Under the pieces are notes generated by a model. That model was given only the letters and a program-made list of their open reading frames with translations, made no database searches and was not told the origin of the DNA. This document shows, piece after piece, positions 37,019 to 45,031 of a stretch of 64,000 nt of DNA (position 1 is the stretch's first letter; each line of letters starts with the position of its first letter). The stretch comes from Chromobacterium haemolyticum DSM 19808 (GTDB taxonomy: Bacteria > Pseudomonadota > Gammaproteobacteria > Burkholderiales > Chromobacteriaceae): the NCBI RefSeq assembly GCF_000711885.1, contig NZ_JONK01000011.1, positions 61,302 to 125,301 of the forward strand, written 5' to 3'. The position numbers were made by a program, and so were the translations under genes.

Positions 37019-37486
37019 TTATTTTTCCAGCAGGCTGCGCAGCATCCATGCGGTCTTCTCGTGAACCTGAAGGCGCTGGGTCAGCAGGTCGGCGCTGGGC
37101 TCGTCCGAAGCGCGCTCAACCACGGCGAAAATGCTGCGCGCGGTGCGACATACGGTTTCATGGCCGTCCACCAGTTGGCGGATCATTTCCTCGGCTTTGG
37201 GCGGGGCGCCGGCGGCTTCCTGGATCGCAGTCAGTTTGGCGTAGTCGGCGTAGCTGCCCGGCGCGTGGTGGCCCAGGGCGCGGATGCGCTCGGCCACGGC
37301 GTCCACTGCCAGAGCCAGTTCGTTGTACTGGGTTTCAAACATCAGGTGCAGGGTGTTGAACATCGGCCCGGTAACGTTCCAGTGGAAGTTGTGGGTTTTC
37401 AGATACAAGGTGTAAGTGTCGGCCAGCAGGCGGGACAAGCCATGAGCGATTTCCTGGCGGTCTTGTTCGTTGATTCCAATATCCAT
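37019..37486 (-). CDS. dps: Dps ferritin-like DNA protection protein
   Basis: This 155-residue protein forms a 12-mer that oxidises and stores iron and shields DNA from peroxide. The ferroxidase residues of the family are seen in [23 protein letters not shown] (His and Asp/Glu set) and DGHETVCR. Length matches other Dps-like proteins. It is monocistronic, with its own terminator. A promoter is expected in the 99-bp gap upstream, but no OxyR or sigma-S site is obvious there. Confidence 0.95.
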   Translation of the reverse strand: MDIGINEQDRQEIAHGLSRLLADTYTLYLKTHNFHWNVTGPMFNTLHLMFETQYNELALAVDAVAERIRALGHHAPGSYADYAKLTAIQEAAGAPPKAEEMIRQLVDGHETVCRTARSIFAVVERASDEPSADLLTQRLQVHEKTAWMLRSLLEK

Positions 37487-37585
37487 CGCGATATCCTCAT
37501 AAGTGAAGGGAGAGCCGACGCCTCGCCGGCTGACGCCGGCGCTGGGTCTTTTGGACTACACTCTCCCGATTTGCGGGAAAAAATC

Positions 37586-37882
37586 ATGAAACCTTGGCTG
37601 GACTGCCGTAACGGCACCATCCGTCTTACTCTGCACGTGCAGCCCGGCGCCAAGAAAACCGAGGCGGCGGGAGAACATGGAGACTGCCTGAAAATACGCT
37701 TGGCGGCGCCGCCGGTGGACGGCAAGGCCAATGCGGCCCTGCTGGCCTGGCTGGCGCAACGCTTCTCCGTGGCCAAGCGCGACGTCCAACTATTGTCCGG
37801 CGACAAGAGCCGGCGCAAGGTGGTTTTGCTTCAGTGCGAGGCCTCTGAAGAGGACGCTCTGCAGCGGCTGGACCTTCAGTGA
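37586..37882 (+). CDS. DUF167 (YggU) family protein
   Basis: This 98-residue protein matches the YggU/DUF167 fold: RLTLHVQPGAKKTEAAGEHG, then LKIRLAAPPVDGKANAALLAWLA and LLSGDKSRRKVV. The family is widespread and its biochemical role is unknown. A longer upstream open frame exists, but conservation begins at the ATG used here, close to the preceding AGGGA-like spacing. Its TGA overlaps the end of convergent fxsA by 7 bases. Confidence 0.9.
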   Translation: MKPWLDCRNGTIRLTLHVQPGAKKTEAAGEHGDCLKIRLAAPPVDGKANAALLAWLAQRFSVAKRDVQLLSGDKSRRKVVLLQCEASEEDALQRLDLQ

Positions 37883-38313
37883 AGGCGCCGGTCGGGCGGA
37901 GTGGTTTTGTCCACCCGAGTATATTCTCCATCAATGATGTCTGGGTTGGCGGCGGGGCCGGGCCCCTGCGCCGAGTGGGTATTGACGGCGATGCTGGGGC
38001 CTTTGAAAGGCAGCAGCAATAGTACGGCGGCCAGGTCGCTGATGACGCCTGGTATCAGAAACAACACGCCCGCCAGCAAGTAGCGCAGCGGCCAGAGCAA
38101 GGAATACAGCGATACCCGGTCGCCCTGGCGCATCACGCTGCCCAAGGTGAACAAGGCGCCGATCTGCTGATTGCGCAGCATCCACAGGCCCAGCAAGGAA
38201 GACAGTACGACGAACAGGAAAACGGCTAAACCTCCGAAGCGATCCGCCAAAGCCACCAGGGCGGCGATTTCTGCGAAGGGGTACAGCAACAGCAGGATGA
38301 GGAAGGTGCGCAT
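37876..38313 (-). CDS. fxsA: FxsA family membrane protein
   Basis: This 145-residue inner-membrane protein matches FxsA (YtzA group): MRTFLILLLLYPFAEIAALVAL at the start, several hydrophobic segments and GVLFLIPGVISDLAAVLLLLP, followed by a polar tail. In E. coli extra FxsA suppresses exclusion of phage T7 by the F plasmid (known), while its normal role is unclear. The start 38313 is preferred because the upstream extension is not hydrophobic or conserved. It overlaps the DUF167 gene tail to tail by 7 bases. Confidence 0.88.
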   Translation of the reverse strand: MRTFLILLLLYPFAEIAALVALADRFGGLAVFLFVVLSSLLGLWMLRNQQIGALFTLGSVMRQGDRVSLYSLLWPLRYLLAGVLFLIPGVISDLAAVLLLLPFKGPSIAVNTHSAQGPGPAANPDIIDGEYTRVDKTTPPDRRLH

Positions 38314-38529
38314 GGGCAACTGAATCCGATAAGTGGGTGTCGCGATCAAGACGACGGACGAGTCAATCTGACCCCTTGTTGTACACATGGGTATGGCTGG
38401 GCGGCTTTCAAGGCCGGCTTGGAATTATCGTTCGGGCTTAGATGATATCTTGACGCTTCGGTTCCCGTTTCAATCCGGCTTTCCCGTGCGTGTCAGTGTC
38501 ATTCTCATGAAAAAAAATACAAAAACCCG

Positions 38530-38558
38530 TTGACGACCCTGAACTGTTTCATTATAGT
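38530..38558 (+). promoter_or_regulatory. Promoter of the tRNA-Lys pair
   Basis: TTGACG (38530-38535) and TATAGT (38553-38558) are separated by exactly 17 bases, followed by TGCGC. This is a strong sigma-70 promoter, and transcription should begin about 7 bases before the first tRNA. Confidence 0.85.
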
Positions 38559-38571
38559 TGCGCTCTCTCTT

Positions 38572-38647
38572 GGGTCGTTAGCTCAGCTGGTAGAGCAGCG
38601 GACTTTTAATCCGTTGGTCGCAGGTTCGAATCCCGCACGACCCACCA
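38572..38647 (+). tRNA. tRNA-Lys (anticodon TTT), first copy
   Basis: A 76-base cloverleaf begins with GGGTCGT, pairs with ACGACCC and carries an encoded A-CCA end. The anticodon arm reads GGACTTTTAATCC, giving anticodon TTT for lysine. The T arm has the GGTTCGAATCC pattern. It shares a promoter with the identical copy 37 bases downstream. Confidence 0.97.
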
Positions 38648-38684
38648 GTTTCCGATACTGGAAATTGCCAAGAGTTTTGTTCGA

Positions 38685-38760
38685 GGGTCGTTAGCTCAGC
38701 TGGTAGAGCAGCGGACTTTTAATCCGTTGGTCGCAGGTTCGAATCCCGCACGACCCACCA
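38685..38760 (+). tRNA. tRNA-Lys (anticodon TTT), second copy
   Basis: This 76-base gene is identical to the first copy, including the CCA end, and lies 37 bases after it. A tandem duplication is the simplest explanation. It is followed by a terminator. Confidence 0.97.
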
Positions 38761-38774
38761 AATTTATAGCAATC

Positions 38775-38802
38775 AGGCCAGTTCGCGAGAACTGGCCTTT
38801 TT
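38775..38802 (+). terminator. Rho-independent terminator of the tRNA-Lys pair
   Basis: AGGCCAGTTC / GAACTGGCCT with a GCGA tetraloop is followed by five T, then GTTTTTG. Confidence 0.93.
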
Positions 38803-38899
38803 GTTTTTGCTTTACCTCCCGTGTTCTGTGTTTCCTCTCCCCATGTTTGTCTGTGCCTTGATGGGTCTCGGTGCGTCAATGGCCTTGCTATGGTAAATT

Positions 38900-38933
38900 T
38901 GATAATGATTGTAAGAATCATTCGCATTATAAT
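38900..38933 (+). promoter_or_regulatory. Fur box overlapping the heme oxygenase promoter
   Basis: GATAATGATTGTAAGAATCATT (broken here as GATAATGAT, seven bases, ATCATT) matches the Fur consensus half sites, and TATAAT follows at 38928-38933. The position fits iron repression of the heme oxygenase gene. Confidence 0.8.
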
Positions 38934-39013
38934 GGCGAGTTAACCGCATCATCCCGCCGTCCGCGCTGTCGAGCGCGGACCTTCGGTTTCGCATCAAATA
39001 GGAAACGCAGAGC

Positions 39014-39595
39014 ATGACTACCGTTGTCGAGAACACCCGCACCCAGGACCTGAAAGCCCGCACCCACGAAACGCACGATGCGCTGGACCAACGCATCATG
39101 GCGAATCAGCCGTTCGCCACTCGTGAAAACTACGCGCGCTTTTTGCTGGCGCAATACCGCTTTCTGCGAGACGCCGACGCGCTTTACGACAATCCTGAGC
39201 TGGCGCGCTTGTTCCCGGATCTGGCCGAGCGCCGCCGTTACGACAGCATCGCCGCCGATCTGCGTGATCTGGACCGGCCGCTGCCGGAATTGCGCGAAGC
39301 GCCGATCAGCAGCACGCTGGACGTGGCGAGCGCGATGGGTTGGCTCTACGTGGTAGAGGGTTCCAAACTGGGCGCGGCAATTCTTTACAAGCTGGCTGGC
39401 AAGTTGGGCTTGGATGAGAACTGCGGCGCTCGCCACCTGGCCGGCCATCCGGATGGCCGCGCTCGTCACTGGCGCGCCTTCACCGCCGTGTTGGACGGCT
39501 TGCAACTGGACGAGGCGGCCGAGCAGCGCGTTACCGCCGGCGCGGTGGCTGCGTTTGCCTGCATGAACCGCCATCTGGATCAGGTGTACGCTTGA
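39014..39595 (+). CDS. hemO: Heme oxygenase (biliverdin-producing)
   Basis: This 193-residue protein matches bacterial heme oxygenases: LKARTHETHDALDQRI near the start with likely proximal heme ligand H21, the FLLAQYRFLRDADAL helix, and GWLYVVEGSKLGAAILYKLAG, the distal-helix signature. It opens heme to biliverdin, CO and iron in the cytoplasm, releasing iron from host or dietary heme. A Fur box lies at 38900-38927, so it should be induced in low iron. No heme receptor genes are adjacent. Confidence 0.92.
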   Translation: MTTVVENTRTQDLKARTHETHDALDQRIMANQPFATRENYARFLLAQYRFLRDADALYDNPELARLFPDLAERRRYDSIAADLRDLDRPLPELREAPISSTLDVASAMGWLYVVEGSKLGAAILYKLAGKLGLDENCGARHLAGHPDGRARHWRAFTAVLDGLQLDEAAEQRVTAGAVAAFACMNRHLDQVYA

Positions 39596-40026
39596 GTCAT
39601 CCCGCGCGGCACCCCGCGGTGCGCTGGTTCTACTTGTGCGCCGGCGTGGCGATGCTGGTCTTGGGCATTATCGGCGCGCTGTTGCCGGTGATGCCCACTA
39701 CGATCTTCCTGATTTTGGCGCTAGCCTGCTTCAGCAAATCCTCCCCGCGGCTGGAGCAGCGGCTATTGGCGCATCCGCGTTACGGACCGGGGCTGCGCCG
39801 CTGGCGCGAGCAGCGCGTGGTGCCGGTCAAGGCCAAGTGTTTTGCCGCGCTGGGCATGGGCATGGGTTTCGCCGCTCTGCTGCTGACGCGGCCGCCGCAC
39901 TGGGTCCCGTGGCTGGTAGGAGCGATTGAGCTGAGCGTCTTGCTTTATTTGTTGTCGCGGCCTTCGCATGTGAAGCCGGTCTTGGCGCCGCAGCCGGATT
40001 TAGCCAAAACGCTTCCGCCGCGTTAA
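39592..40026 (+). CDS. YbaN/DUF454 family membrane protein
   Basis: This 144-residue protein has two or three hydrophobic helices (about 14-40 and 80-130), the first block LGIIGALLPVMPTTIFLILAL being the DUF454/YbaN signature. Function is unknown. Its likely start is TTG 39592, overlapping the heme oxygenase stop by 4 bases, so the two are translationally coupled and both should follow iron control. TTG is inferred from position and signature; no better start is close. Confidence 0.82.
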   Translation: MSHPARHPAVRWFYLCAGVAMLVLGIIGALLPVMPTTIFLILALACFSKSSPRLEQRLLAHPRYGPGLRRWREQRVVPVKAKCFAALGMGMGFAALLLTRPPHWVPWLVGAIELSVLLYLLSRPSHVKPVLAPQPDLAKTLPPR

Positions 40027-40061
40027 GCTTGCGCATCTACACCAAAAACGGGAGCTGTGTG

Positions 40062-40391
40062 ATGAAGGTAAACGGGATCGTAGCGGTCTTGGCCGCACTG
40101 GCGTTGCCGGCGCTGGTTTTGGCGCAGACGGCGGATGAACAGCTGTTGGCAGCACAGATGTACTACCAGCAAGTGCGTGGCACGCAGCAAAAGGCGGATG
40201 CGCGTTTGGCGCAGGCCGAGTCCGACAAGGTTAAGGCGGAACAGCGTTTGGCGGAAGCGCAGGCGGGCTTGAGCGGGGCCAACGCGGAATTGGAGGCGGC
40301 GAAGTCGGCTCAAGCCGCCGCGGCGCAGATCAGCGAGGCGGCCACCAAGGCCTTGAACGAGGCTTGGCAGCGCAAGGACGGCGGACAGTAA
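40062..40391 (+). CDS. Small periplasmic coiled-coil protein
   Basis: This 109-residue protein has a Sec signal (MKVNGIVAVLAALALPALVLA) followed by an Ala/Gln/Glu/Lys-rich mature part (QKADARLAQAESDKVKAEQR) that should form a helical coiled coil. No family is recognised. GGGAG sits 7 bases before ATG 40062, which is preferred over an earlier start. It ends 13 bases before the convergent DUF4124 gene. Confidence 0.75.
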   Translation: MKVNGIVAVLAALALPALVLAQTADEQLLAAQMYYQQVRGTQQKADARLAQAESDKVKAEQRLAEAQAGLSGANAELEAAKSAQAAAAQISEAATKALNEAWQRKDGGQ

Positions 40392-40404
40392 TGCGACCGG
40401 CGCG

Positions 40405-40998
40405 CTATTCGCCGCGTAATTGCCGGTAACGGTTCAGATCGTTCTGGGTTTTTTGGCGGAACGCGGCCAGCTCCTGCTGCTTGATGGAGATCTGCTTGGC
40501 CAGTTCGCTTTGTTCCGACTGCAGCACATGCAGATTGCGTTGGCTGTTTTGCGGTGGCGCTTGTTTGTTGCGCAGGCTCTGGGCAATGTCCTGCTGAATG
40601 CCTTGAATCTGCAGCGTCAGGCCGCGGGCGCGTTGTTGTAGCGCGTCCAGCGCGCTTTGCAGCACAGCCTGTTGTTTGGCCCGCTCGGCTTGCAGTTGCT
40701 GCAGGTTGGCGTAGCTTTCCACCAGCGCGTTGTCGCGGCGGGTATTTTCCAGTTGATGGGCGTCGCGTTGTTTTTGCGCCGCTTCGGCGGCCTCTCGCGC
40801 TTGGCGCGCGGCGGGGCTTTCCGCCGGTTTGGTGACGGAACCCTGCTTGGAAAGCTCGGCAACGCCCTGCTGCTGACTTTGGAGCGGAGGCGAGTCGCTG
40901 TAATGCACTTTGCCGGACTCGTCCACCCACTTGTAGAGTCCGCCGGCATAGGCGACGGTTCCCAGTATCAGTAGCGCGAATCCGGCAAGCGGTTTCAT
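40405..40998 (-). CDS. DUF4124 domain secreted protein
   Basis: This 197-residue protein has a Sec signal ([18 protein letters not shown]), then the DUF4124 motif GGLYKWVDESGKVHYSDSPP common to small envelope proteins, and a long Gln/Ala/Glu-rich helical tail (residues about 60-190) that predicts coiled coil. Function is unknown. Its ATG overlaps the pyrE stop (TGATG), so it is coupled to pyrE, which is likely coincidental rather than functional. Confidence 0.85.
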   Translation of the reverse strand: MKPLAGFALLILGTVAYAGGLYKWVDESGKVHYSDSPPLQSQQQGVAELSKQGSVTKPAESPAARQAREAAEAAQKQRDAHQLENTRRDNALVESYANLQQLQAERAKQQAVLQSALDALQQRARGLTLQIQGIQQDIAQSLRNKQAPPQNSQRNLHVLQSEQSELAKQISIKQQELAAFRQKTQNDLNRYRQLRGE

Positions 40999-41642
40999 CA
41001 GTCGTTGACTCCGTATTGCGCCCGATAGGCGCGCACTGCGTCCAAGTGTGCCGCCAGTTCCGGACTATGTTCCAGGAAGCCGAGCAGGTCTTTCAGCGTG
41101 GCGATGGCGATGACCGGCAGGCCATGTTGCTGGGCTACTTCCTGCACCGCCGATAATTCGCCGCTGCCGCGCTCCATGCGGTCCAATGCAATGGCCACCC
41201 CCGCCGGTTCGGCGCCAGCGGCGCGGATCAATTGCACCGATTCGCGCACCGAGGTGCCGGCCGAGATCACATCGTCGATGATCAGAACCTTGCCTTGTAG
41301 CGGGGCGCCCACCAGGGTGCCGCCTTCGCCGTGGTCCTTGGCTTCCTTGCGGTTGTAGGCGAAGGGCACATTGCGGCCTTGCTCCGCCATGGCCATGCAC
41401 GCGCCGGCTGCCAGGATGATGCCTTTATAGGCCGGACCGAAGAGCATGTCGAATTGCACGCCGCTTTCCAGTATCGACTTGGCGTAGAAGCGGGACAAGT
41501 TCAAAGTGGACAGGCCGTCGTTGAACAGGCCGGCGTTGAAGAAGTAGGGTGACTTGCGGCCGGCCTTGGTGATGAACTCGCCAAACTTCAAAACCTGCTT
41601 GTCGAGCGCAAAACGAATAAAATCCTGACGGAAATCGCTCAT
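40998..41642 (-). CDS. pyrE: Orotate phosphoribosyltransferase
   Basis: This 214-residue enzyme makes OMP from orotate and PRPP in pyrimidine synthesis. The PRPP-binding motif [17 protein letters not shown] and the orotate-binding [13 protein letters not shown] segment are clear; [13 protein letters not shown] is a further conserved block. Length is typical. It is divergent from the exonuclease gene across 74 bases and is translationally coupled to the DUF4124 gene. Confidence 0.97.
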   Translation of the reverse strand: MSDFRQDFIRFALDKQVLKFGEFITKAGRKSPYFFNAGLFNDGLSTLNLSRFYAKSILESGVQFDMLFGPAYKGIILAAGACMAMAEQGRNVPFAYNRKEAKDHGEGGTLVGAPLQGKVLIIDDVISAGTSVRESVQLIRAAGAEPAGVAIALDRMERGSGELSAVQEVAQQHGLPVIAIATLKDLLGFLEHSPELAAHLDAVRAYRAQYGVND

Positions 41643-41716
41643 CGTTACTCCTTATTAACTGTTAACTGTTTGAACGGCTGAAAAAATTGCCGGCAAGCAT
41701 ATCACGGGAGAGTCTC

Positions 41717-42493
41717 TTGCTTCGAATCGTTTCCGCTAATTTGAACGGCATCCGCTCCGCCGATAAAAAAGGTTTCTTTGACTGGTTGGCTGGCATAGAC
41801 GCCGACTTTGTCTGCGTGCAGGAACTGAAGGCCCAGGCGGCCGACTTGTCCGAACGCATGCGACAGCCGGACGGGATGACCGGTTACTTCCACTATGCGG
41901 AAAAGAAAGGTTATAGCGGCGTGGGCCTGTATACCCGTCATCAGCCGGATGCGGTGGTGGAGGGATTGGGCGTTGATTGGATCGACGCCGAAGGCCGTTT
42001 TCTGCAACTGGACTTCGGCAATCTCAGCGTGATTTCACTGTATCTGCCGTCAGGCTCCAGCAGCGATGAGCGCCAGCAAGTGAAATTCGATTTTCTGGAC
42101 GTGTTCATGCCGCATCTGGAAACGCTGCGCGCGGCCGGCCGCGACATCGTGATCTGCGGCGACTGGAACATCGCTCATAACGAGATCGATCTGAAAAACT
42201 GGAAGGGCAATCTGAAGAACTCCGGCTTCCTGCCGGAAGAGCGCGCCTGGATGACCGACTTGCTGGACCGCGTGGGCTGGTGCGACGTGTGGCGCCGCCT
42301 GTACCCCGACACGCCGGGCTACACGTGGTGGAGCAACCGCGGCCAGGCTTACGCCAAGGATGTGGGTTGGCGCATCGATTACCACATTGTGACGCCGTCG
42401 TTGATGGCGCAAGCTCGCAGCGCATCGGTGTATAAGGACGAGAAGTTTTCCGATCATGCGCCGCTGATCGTCGATTACGAGCGGAGCCTGTGA
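41717..42493 (+). CDS. xth: Exodeoxyribonuclease III / AP endonuclease
   Basis: This 258-residue enzyme cleaves abasic sites and trims 3' ends in base excision repair. It shows the ExoIII layout: MLRIVSANLNGIRSADKKGFF, CVQELKAQ (metal Glu), ICGDWNIAHNEIDLKNWKGN (catalytic Asp/Asn) and SDHAPLIVDY (His). The start is TTG 41717: GGGAG lies 5-9 bases before it and no ATG lies near. It overlaps the downstream hydrolase gene as TGATG. Confidence 0.94.
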   Translation: MLRIVSANLNGIRSADKKGFFDWLAGIDADFVCVQELKAQAADLSERMRQPDGMTGYFHYAEKKGYSGVGLYTRHQPDAVVEGLGVDWIDAEGRFLQLDFGNLSVISLYLPSGSSSDERQQVKFDFLDVFMPHLETLRAAGRDIVICGDWNIAHNEIDLKNWKGNLKNSGFLPEERAWMTDLLDRVGWCDVWRRLYPDTPGYTWWSNRGQAYAKDVGWRIDYHIVTPSLMAQARSASVYKDEKFSDHAPLIVDYERSL

Positions 42494-43086
42494 TGTTGGA
42501 CGAGGACGACGTCACTTTGATCACGGTACCGGGGTGGGGTAACTCCGGCGCCGAACACTGGCAGACCAGTTGGGAGCGCTGCTATCCGTTGGCGCGCAGA
42601 GTGGAGCAAGACGATTGGCTGTACCCGGAATGCGAGGCTTGGGTAGAGGGCATCAGGCGCACGCTGGAGCAGGTGCCGGGCCGCTGGCTGCTGGCGGCGC
42701 ACAGCCTGGGCTGTCATGCGGCGGCGGCCTGGCTGCGCACCTTGTCCCTGTCTGAACAGAAGCGCTTGCAAGGGCTGTTGCTGGTGGCGCCGCCGGCCTT
42801 GCCCATCAGCGAGGCGCGGGCGCGAGCCAGCGGCGAATTGCCGGATGACGCGCCCTTGCCTGCGTTTGCCGGCTTCAGTGCGCCCACGCTGCGCTTGCCC
42901 GCCCCCGCCTTGCTGGTGGCCAGCCGCGACGACTTGTTCTGCGAGATGGCGGAGGCGGAGGCGATGGCCCGCGTTTGGGGCTGTCCCTTGGTTGACGCCG
43001 GCGCGAATGGGCATTTAGGCAGCGCCGCGCGTCTTGGGCATTGGCGCTTCGGCCAGGATCTGCTGCAGGAACTGATGCTGGCCTGA
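42493..43086 (+). CDS. RBBP9/YdeN-type alpha/beta hydrolase
   Basis: This 197-residue protein matches the RBBP9/YdeN group of small serine hydrolases: VPGWGNSGAEHWQ near the start, nucleophile S in AAHSLGCHA, and the catalytic His in NGHLGSAARLGHW. Substrate is unknown. It is translationally coupled to exonuclease III (TGATG); ATG 42493 is used, although GTG 42490 is possible. It ends 2 bases before the convergent sulfurtransferase. Confidence 0.9.
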   Translation: MLDEDDVTLITVPGWGNSGAEHWQTSWERCYPLARRVEQDDWLYPECEAWVEGIRRTLEQVPGRWLLAAHSLGCHAAAAWLRTLSLSEQKRLQGLLLVAPPALPISEARARASGELPDDAPLPAFAGFSAPTLRLPAPALLVASRDDLFCEMAEAEAMARVWGCPLVDAGANGHLGSAARLGHWRFGQDLLQELMLA

Positions 43087-43088
43087 GT

Positions 43089-43925
43089 CTAGCGGGCGAC
43101 CGGCCGCGTCGGATCGCTGCACCACTCGCTCCAGGAACCGGGGTAGAGCCGGGCGCCTTCGAAACCGGCGTGACGCATCGCCAGCAGGTTGTGGCAGGCG
43201 GTGACGCCGGAGCCGCATTGATGAACGATGCTCGTCGGATCGGCGTCGCCAAGCACGGCCAGCCATTCGGCGCGTAGTTGTTCCACCGGCTTGAAGCGGT
43301 TGTCGGCGTCTACGTTGTGCATGAAGAAGCGATTGGCCGCGCCGGGGATATGGCCGCCCACCGGGTCCAGTGTTTCGCCTTCGCCGCGGTAACGTTCGGT
43401 GGAGCGAGCGTCTACCACGGTGAAAGCCGCTTGCTCGATATTGGCCAGCACGGCGGAGGCGTCGACGGTGTCTTCAAGCGCCGGTCTGATCGAGAAACGG
43501 CAGGGGCGGCGTTCCGCGGCCTGCTTGTCTAGAGCGTAGCCGGCCCGGGTCCAGGCTTGGATGCCGCCGTCCAGCACCGCAACCGCGGAGTGCCCCAGCC
43601 AGCGGAGCAACCACCAGGCGCGGGCCGCGTATTGCCCGGCGGCGTCGTCGTAGGCGACGACCTGGGTGTCCGGGGTGATGCCGATTGCTCCGAAGTCCAC
43701 GGCCAAGCGGCTGCCGTCAGGCAGCGGGTGACGGCCGTTTTCGCCGGTCTTGCTGCCGGAAAGGTGGTACTCCAGATTCAGGTAATGCGCGTTTGGCAGA
43801 TGGCCGGCTTCATAGACGGTCAAGCCATAATCCGCTTGTTCCTGCCGGAAGCGGCAATCCAGAATCACAAGGCGTTCAGCCGGCAGAGCCGCCAGTTGTT
43901 CCGCGGAGATCAAGGTTTGGTGCAT
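43089..43925 (-). CDS. sseA: 3-Mercaptopyruvate sulfurtransferase / rhodanese
   Basis: This 278-residue protein has two rhodanese domains. The second carries the catalytic Cys, C237, in HQCGSGVTACHN, and CGSGVTA is the loop typical of mercaptopyruvate sulfurtransferases. It transfers sulfur from mercaptopyruvate to cyanide or protein thiols. It is separated from the HIT gene by a repeat element and about 260 non-coding bases. Confidence 0.93.
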   Translation of the reverse strand: MHQTLISAEQLAALPAERLVILDCRFRQEQADYGLTVYEAGHLPNAHYLNLEYHLSGSKTGENGRHPLPDGSRLAVDFGAIGITPDTQVVAYDDAAGQYAARAWWLLRWLGHSAVAVLDGGIQAWTRAGYALDKQAAERRPCRFSIRPALEDTVDASAVLANIEQAAFTVVDARSTERYRGEGETLDPVGGHIPGAANRFFMHNVDADNRFKPVEQLRAEWLAVLGDADPTSIVHQCGSGVTACHNLLAMRHAGFEGARLYPGSWSEWCSDPTRPVAR

Positions 43926-44049
43926 GGCATTCCTCTTTCAGATTGGGGAGGTGGGGCTGCTGGTCCTGCGCTTGTCGAATCCGTTGCCTGGTTAGCGGCA
44001 TTAGGCGTGTTGATCCGGCCTTTTACGATGCGGAAGACCGCCAGCGGGT

Positions 44050-44189
44050 CTCAGAACCTGTTTACGATCTGCTACGTGTCGTGGAGCGTTGCACGGTGGG
44101 CGCGTCTTCAAAATGCTCGTGCGCCGTGTCTACACTCCGCTTTTTCAGCCGTTTTCGCCTTGACTCGCGAGAGCGTAAACACGCTCTCA
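44050..44189 (-). repeat. Dispersed repeat, copy C
   Basis: This element of about 140 bp reads, on the minus strand, TGAGAGCGTGTTTACGCTCT at one end and GCAGATCGTAAACAGGTTCT at the other, with the AAGGCGAAAACGG and AGCATTTTGAA blocks of the other copies between. The central palindrome is decayed (GTGTAG...). The element faces the HIT gene with the same end as copies B and D, and its first three bases are the TGA stop of that gene. Confidence 0.82.
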
Positions 44190-44852
44190 GCGCAGGAGTT
44201 CGGCTTGATAAAGGCGAGAACAGGGCAGTTGCCGGTAGCTGCCGGGCTCCAGGCGCAAGGTGTCCACTTGTTCCGCGCCATCCCGGCCGCAGCGGCGCAG
44301 GGCTAGCCAGTGACGTCCATCGGCGTCAATGCCGTTGACAGGCCAAGCCAGGCCGGATTCCGCGAAGAAGCGGTAGCAGGCTAAATCGGCGCCTTCGAGC
44401 CCGTCCGGTATCTGATCGACCTGGATCTGATAGTCCAGCCAGCAATGGCTCTGAGAAGAGGCGAGCTGCCGGCGTAATTGTTCCGCCAGCTGCGGCCAGG
44501 CGCGCGGGGGGCCTTGGCGGCGGGCGGCAGCCCAGATCGGGGCGGGGAAATGGGCGTCGTCGGCGAAGCGGGGAATCACGTGCCAATGCAGGTGCGGCAC
44601 CATATTGCCCAGGCTGGCCAGATTGATCTTGTCGGCTTGCGTGCAGCGCCGCAGCGCGGCTTCGACGTTATGGACCCAGTCCAGCAGGTGCAAACGGTCG
44701 CAGGGGGACAGGTCCGTCATTTCCTTGATGTGGGCCTTCCAGATCACCCGGCAGAAGCCGGGATAGCCTTCCTCGTCGACCAGTAGGACTTTTAGGCGGT
44801 CGTCTTCGTGCAATACTTGGCCGGACGGGCCACGGCACAATTCACAATCCAT
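44187..44852 (-). CDS. HIT-family protein with an unrecognised C-terminal extension
   Basis: This 221-residue protein has a standard HIT domain (residues 1-135) with the triad HLHWHVIPR (H87, H89, H91) and CELC at the N terminus, so it should hydrolyse nucleotide phosphoramidates or dinucleotides. Residues about 137-221 form an extra domain (LDYQIQVDQIPDGLEGADL to the end) that I do not recognise; HIT proteins are usually 110-150 residues. The start 44852 (MDCELC) is chosen as the family start. The stop codon belongs to repeat copy C. Confidence 0.88.
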   Translation of the reverse strand: MDCELCRGPSGQVLHEDDRLKVLLVDEEGYPGFCRVIWKAHIKEMTDLSPCDRLHLLDWVHNVEAALRRCTQADKINLASLGNMVPHLHWHVIPRFADDAHFPAPIWAAARRQGPPRAWPQLAEQLRRQLASSQSHCWLDYQIQVDQIPDGLEGADLACYRFFAESGLAWPVNGIDADGRHWLALRRCGRDGAEQVDTLRLEPGSYRQLPCSRLYQAELLR

Positions 44853-45031
44853 GATGGCGGCCTTTTGAAATGCGGGAACCTTATTGTAACGGTTGCCGCG
44901 AGCTTCGGCTAAACCCCGGTTCGCTGCTATCATTACGGAAATTATGATTTGAACTATTTATCATGCCTTCTGCCGTATGCCGTCGCCTGTGCGGTGTTCA
45001 GGCGCTGCGGCGGGCAAAAATGGAGAGCTTG

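Noticed and set aside
38572..38760. Tandem tRNA-Lys as a possible integration (att) duplication
   Set aside because: Both copies are complete and identical with only 37 bases between, no integrase nearby and a shared promoter and terminator, so simple gene duplication is enough.
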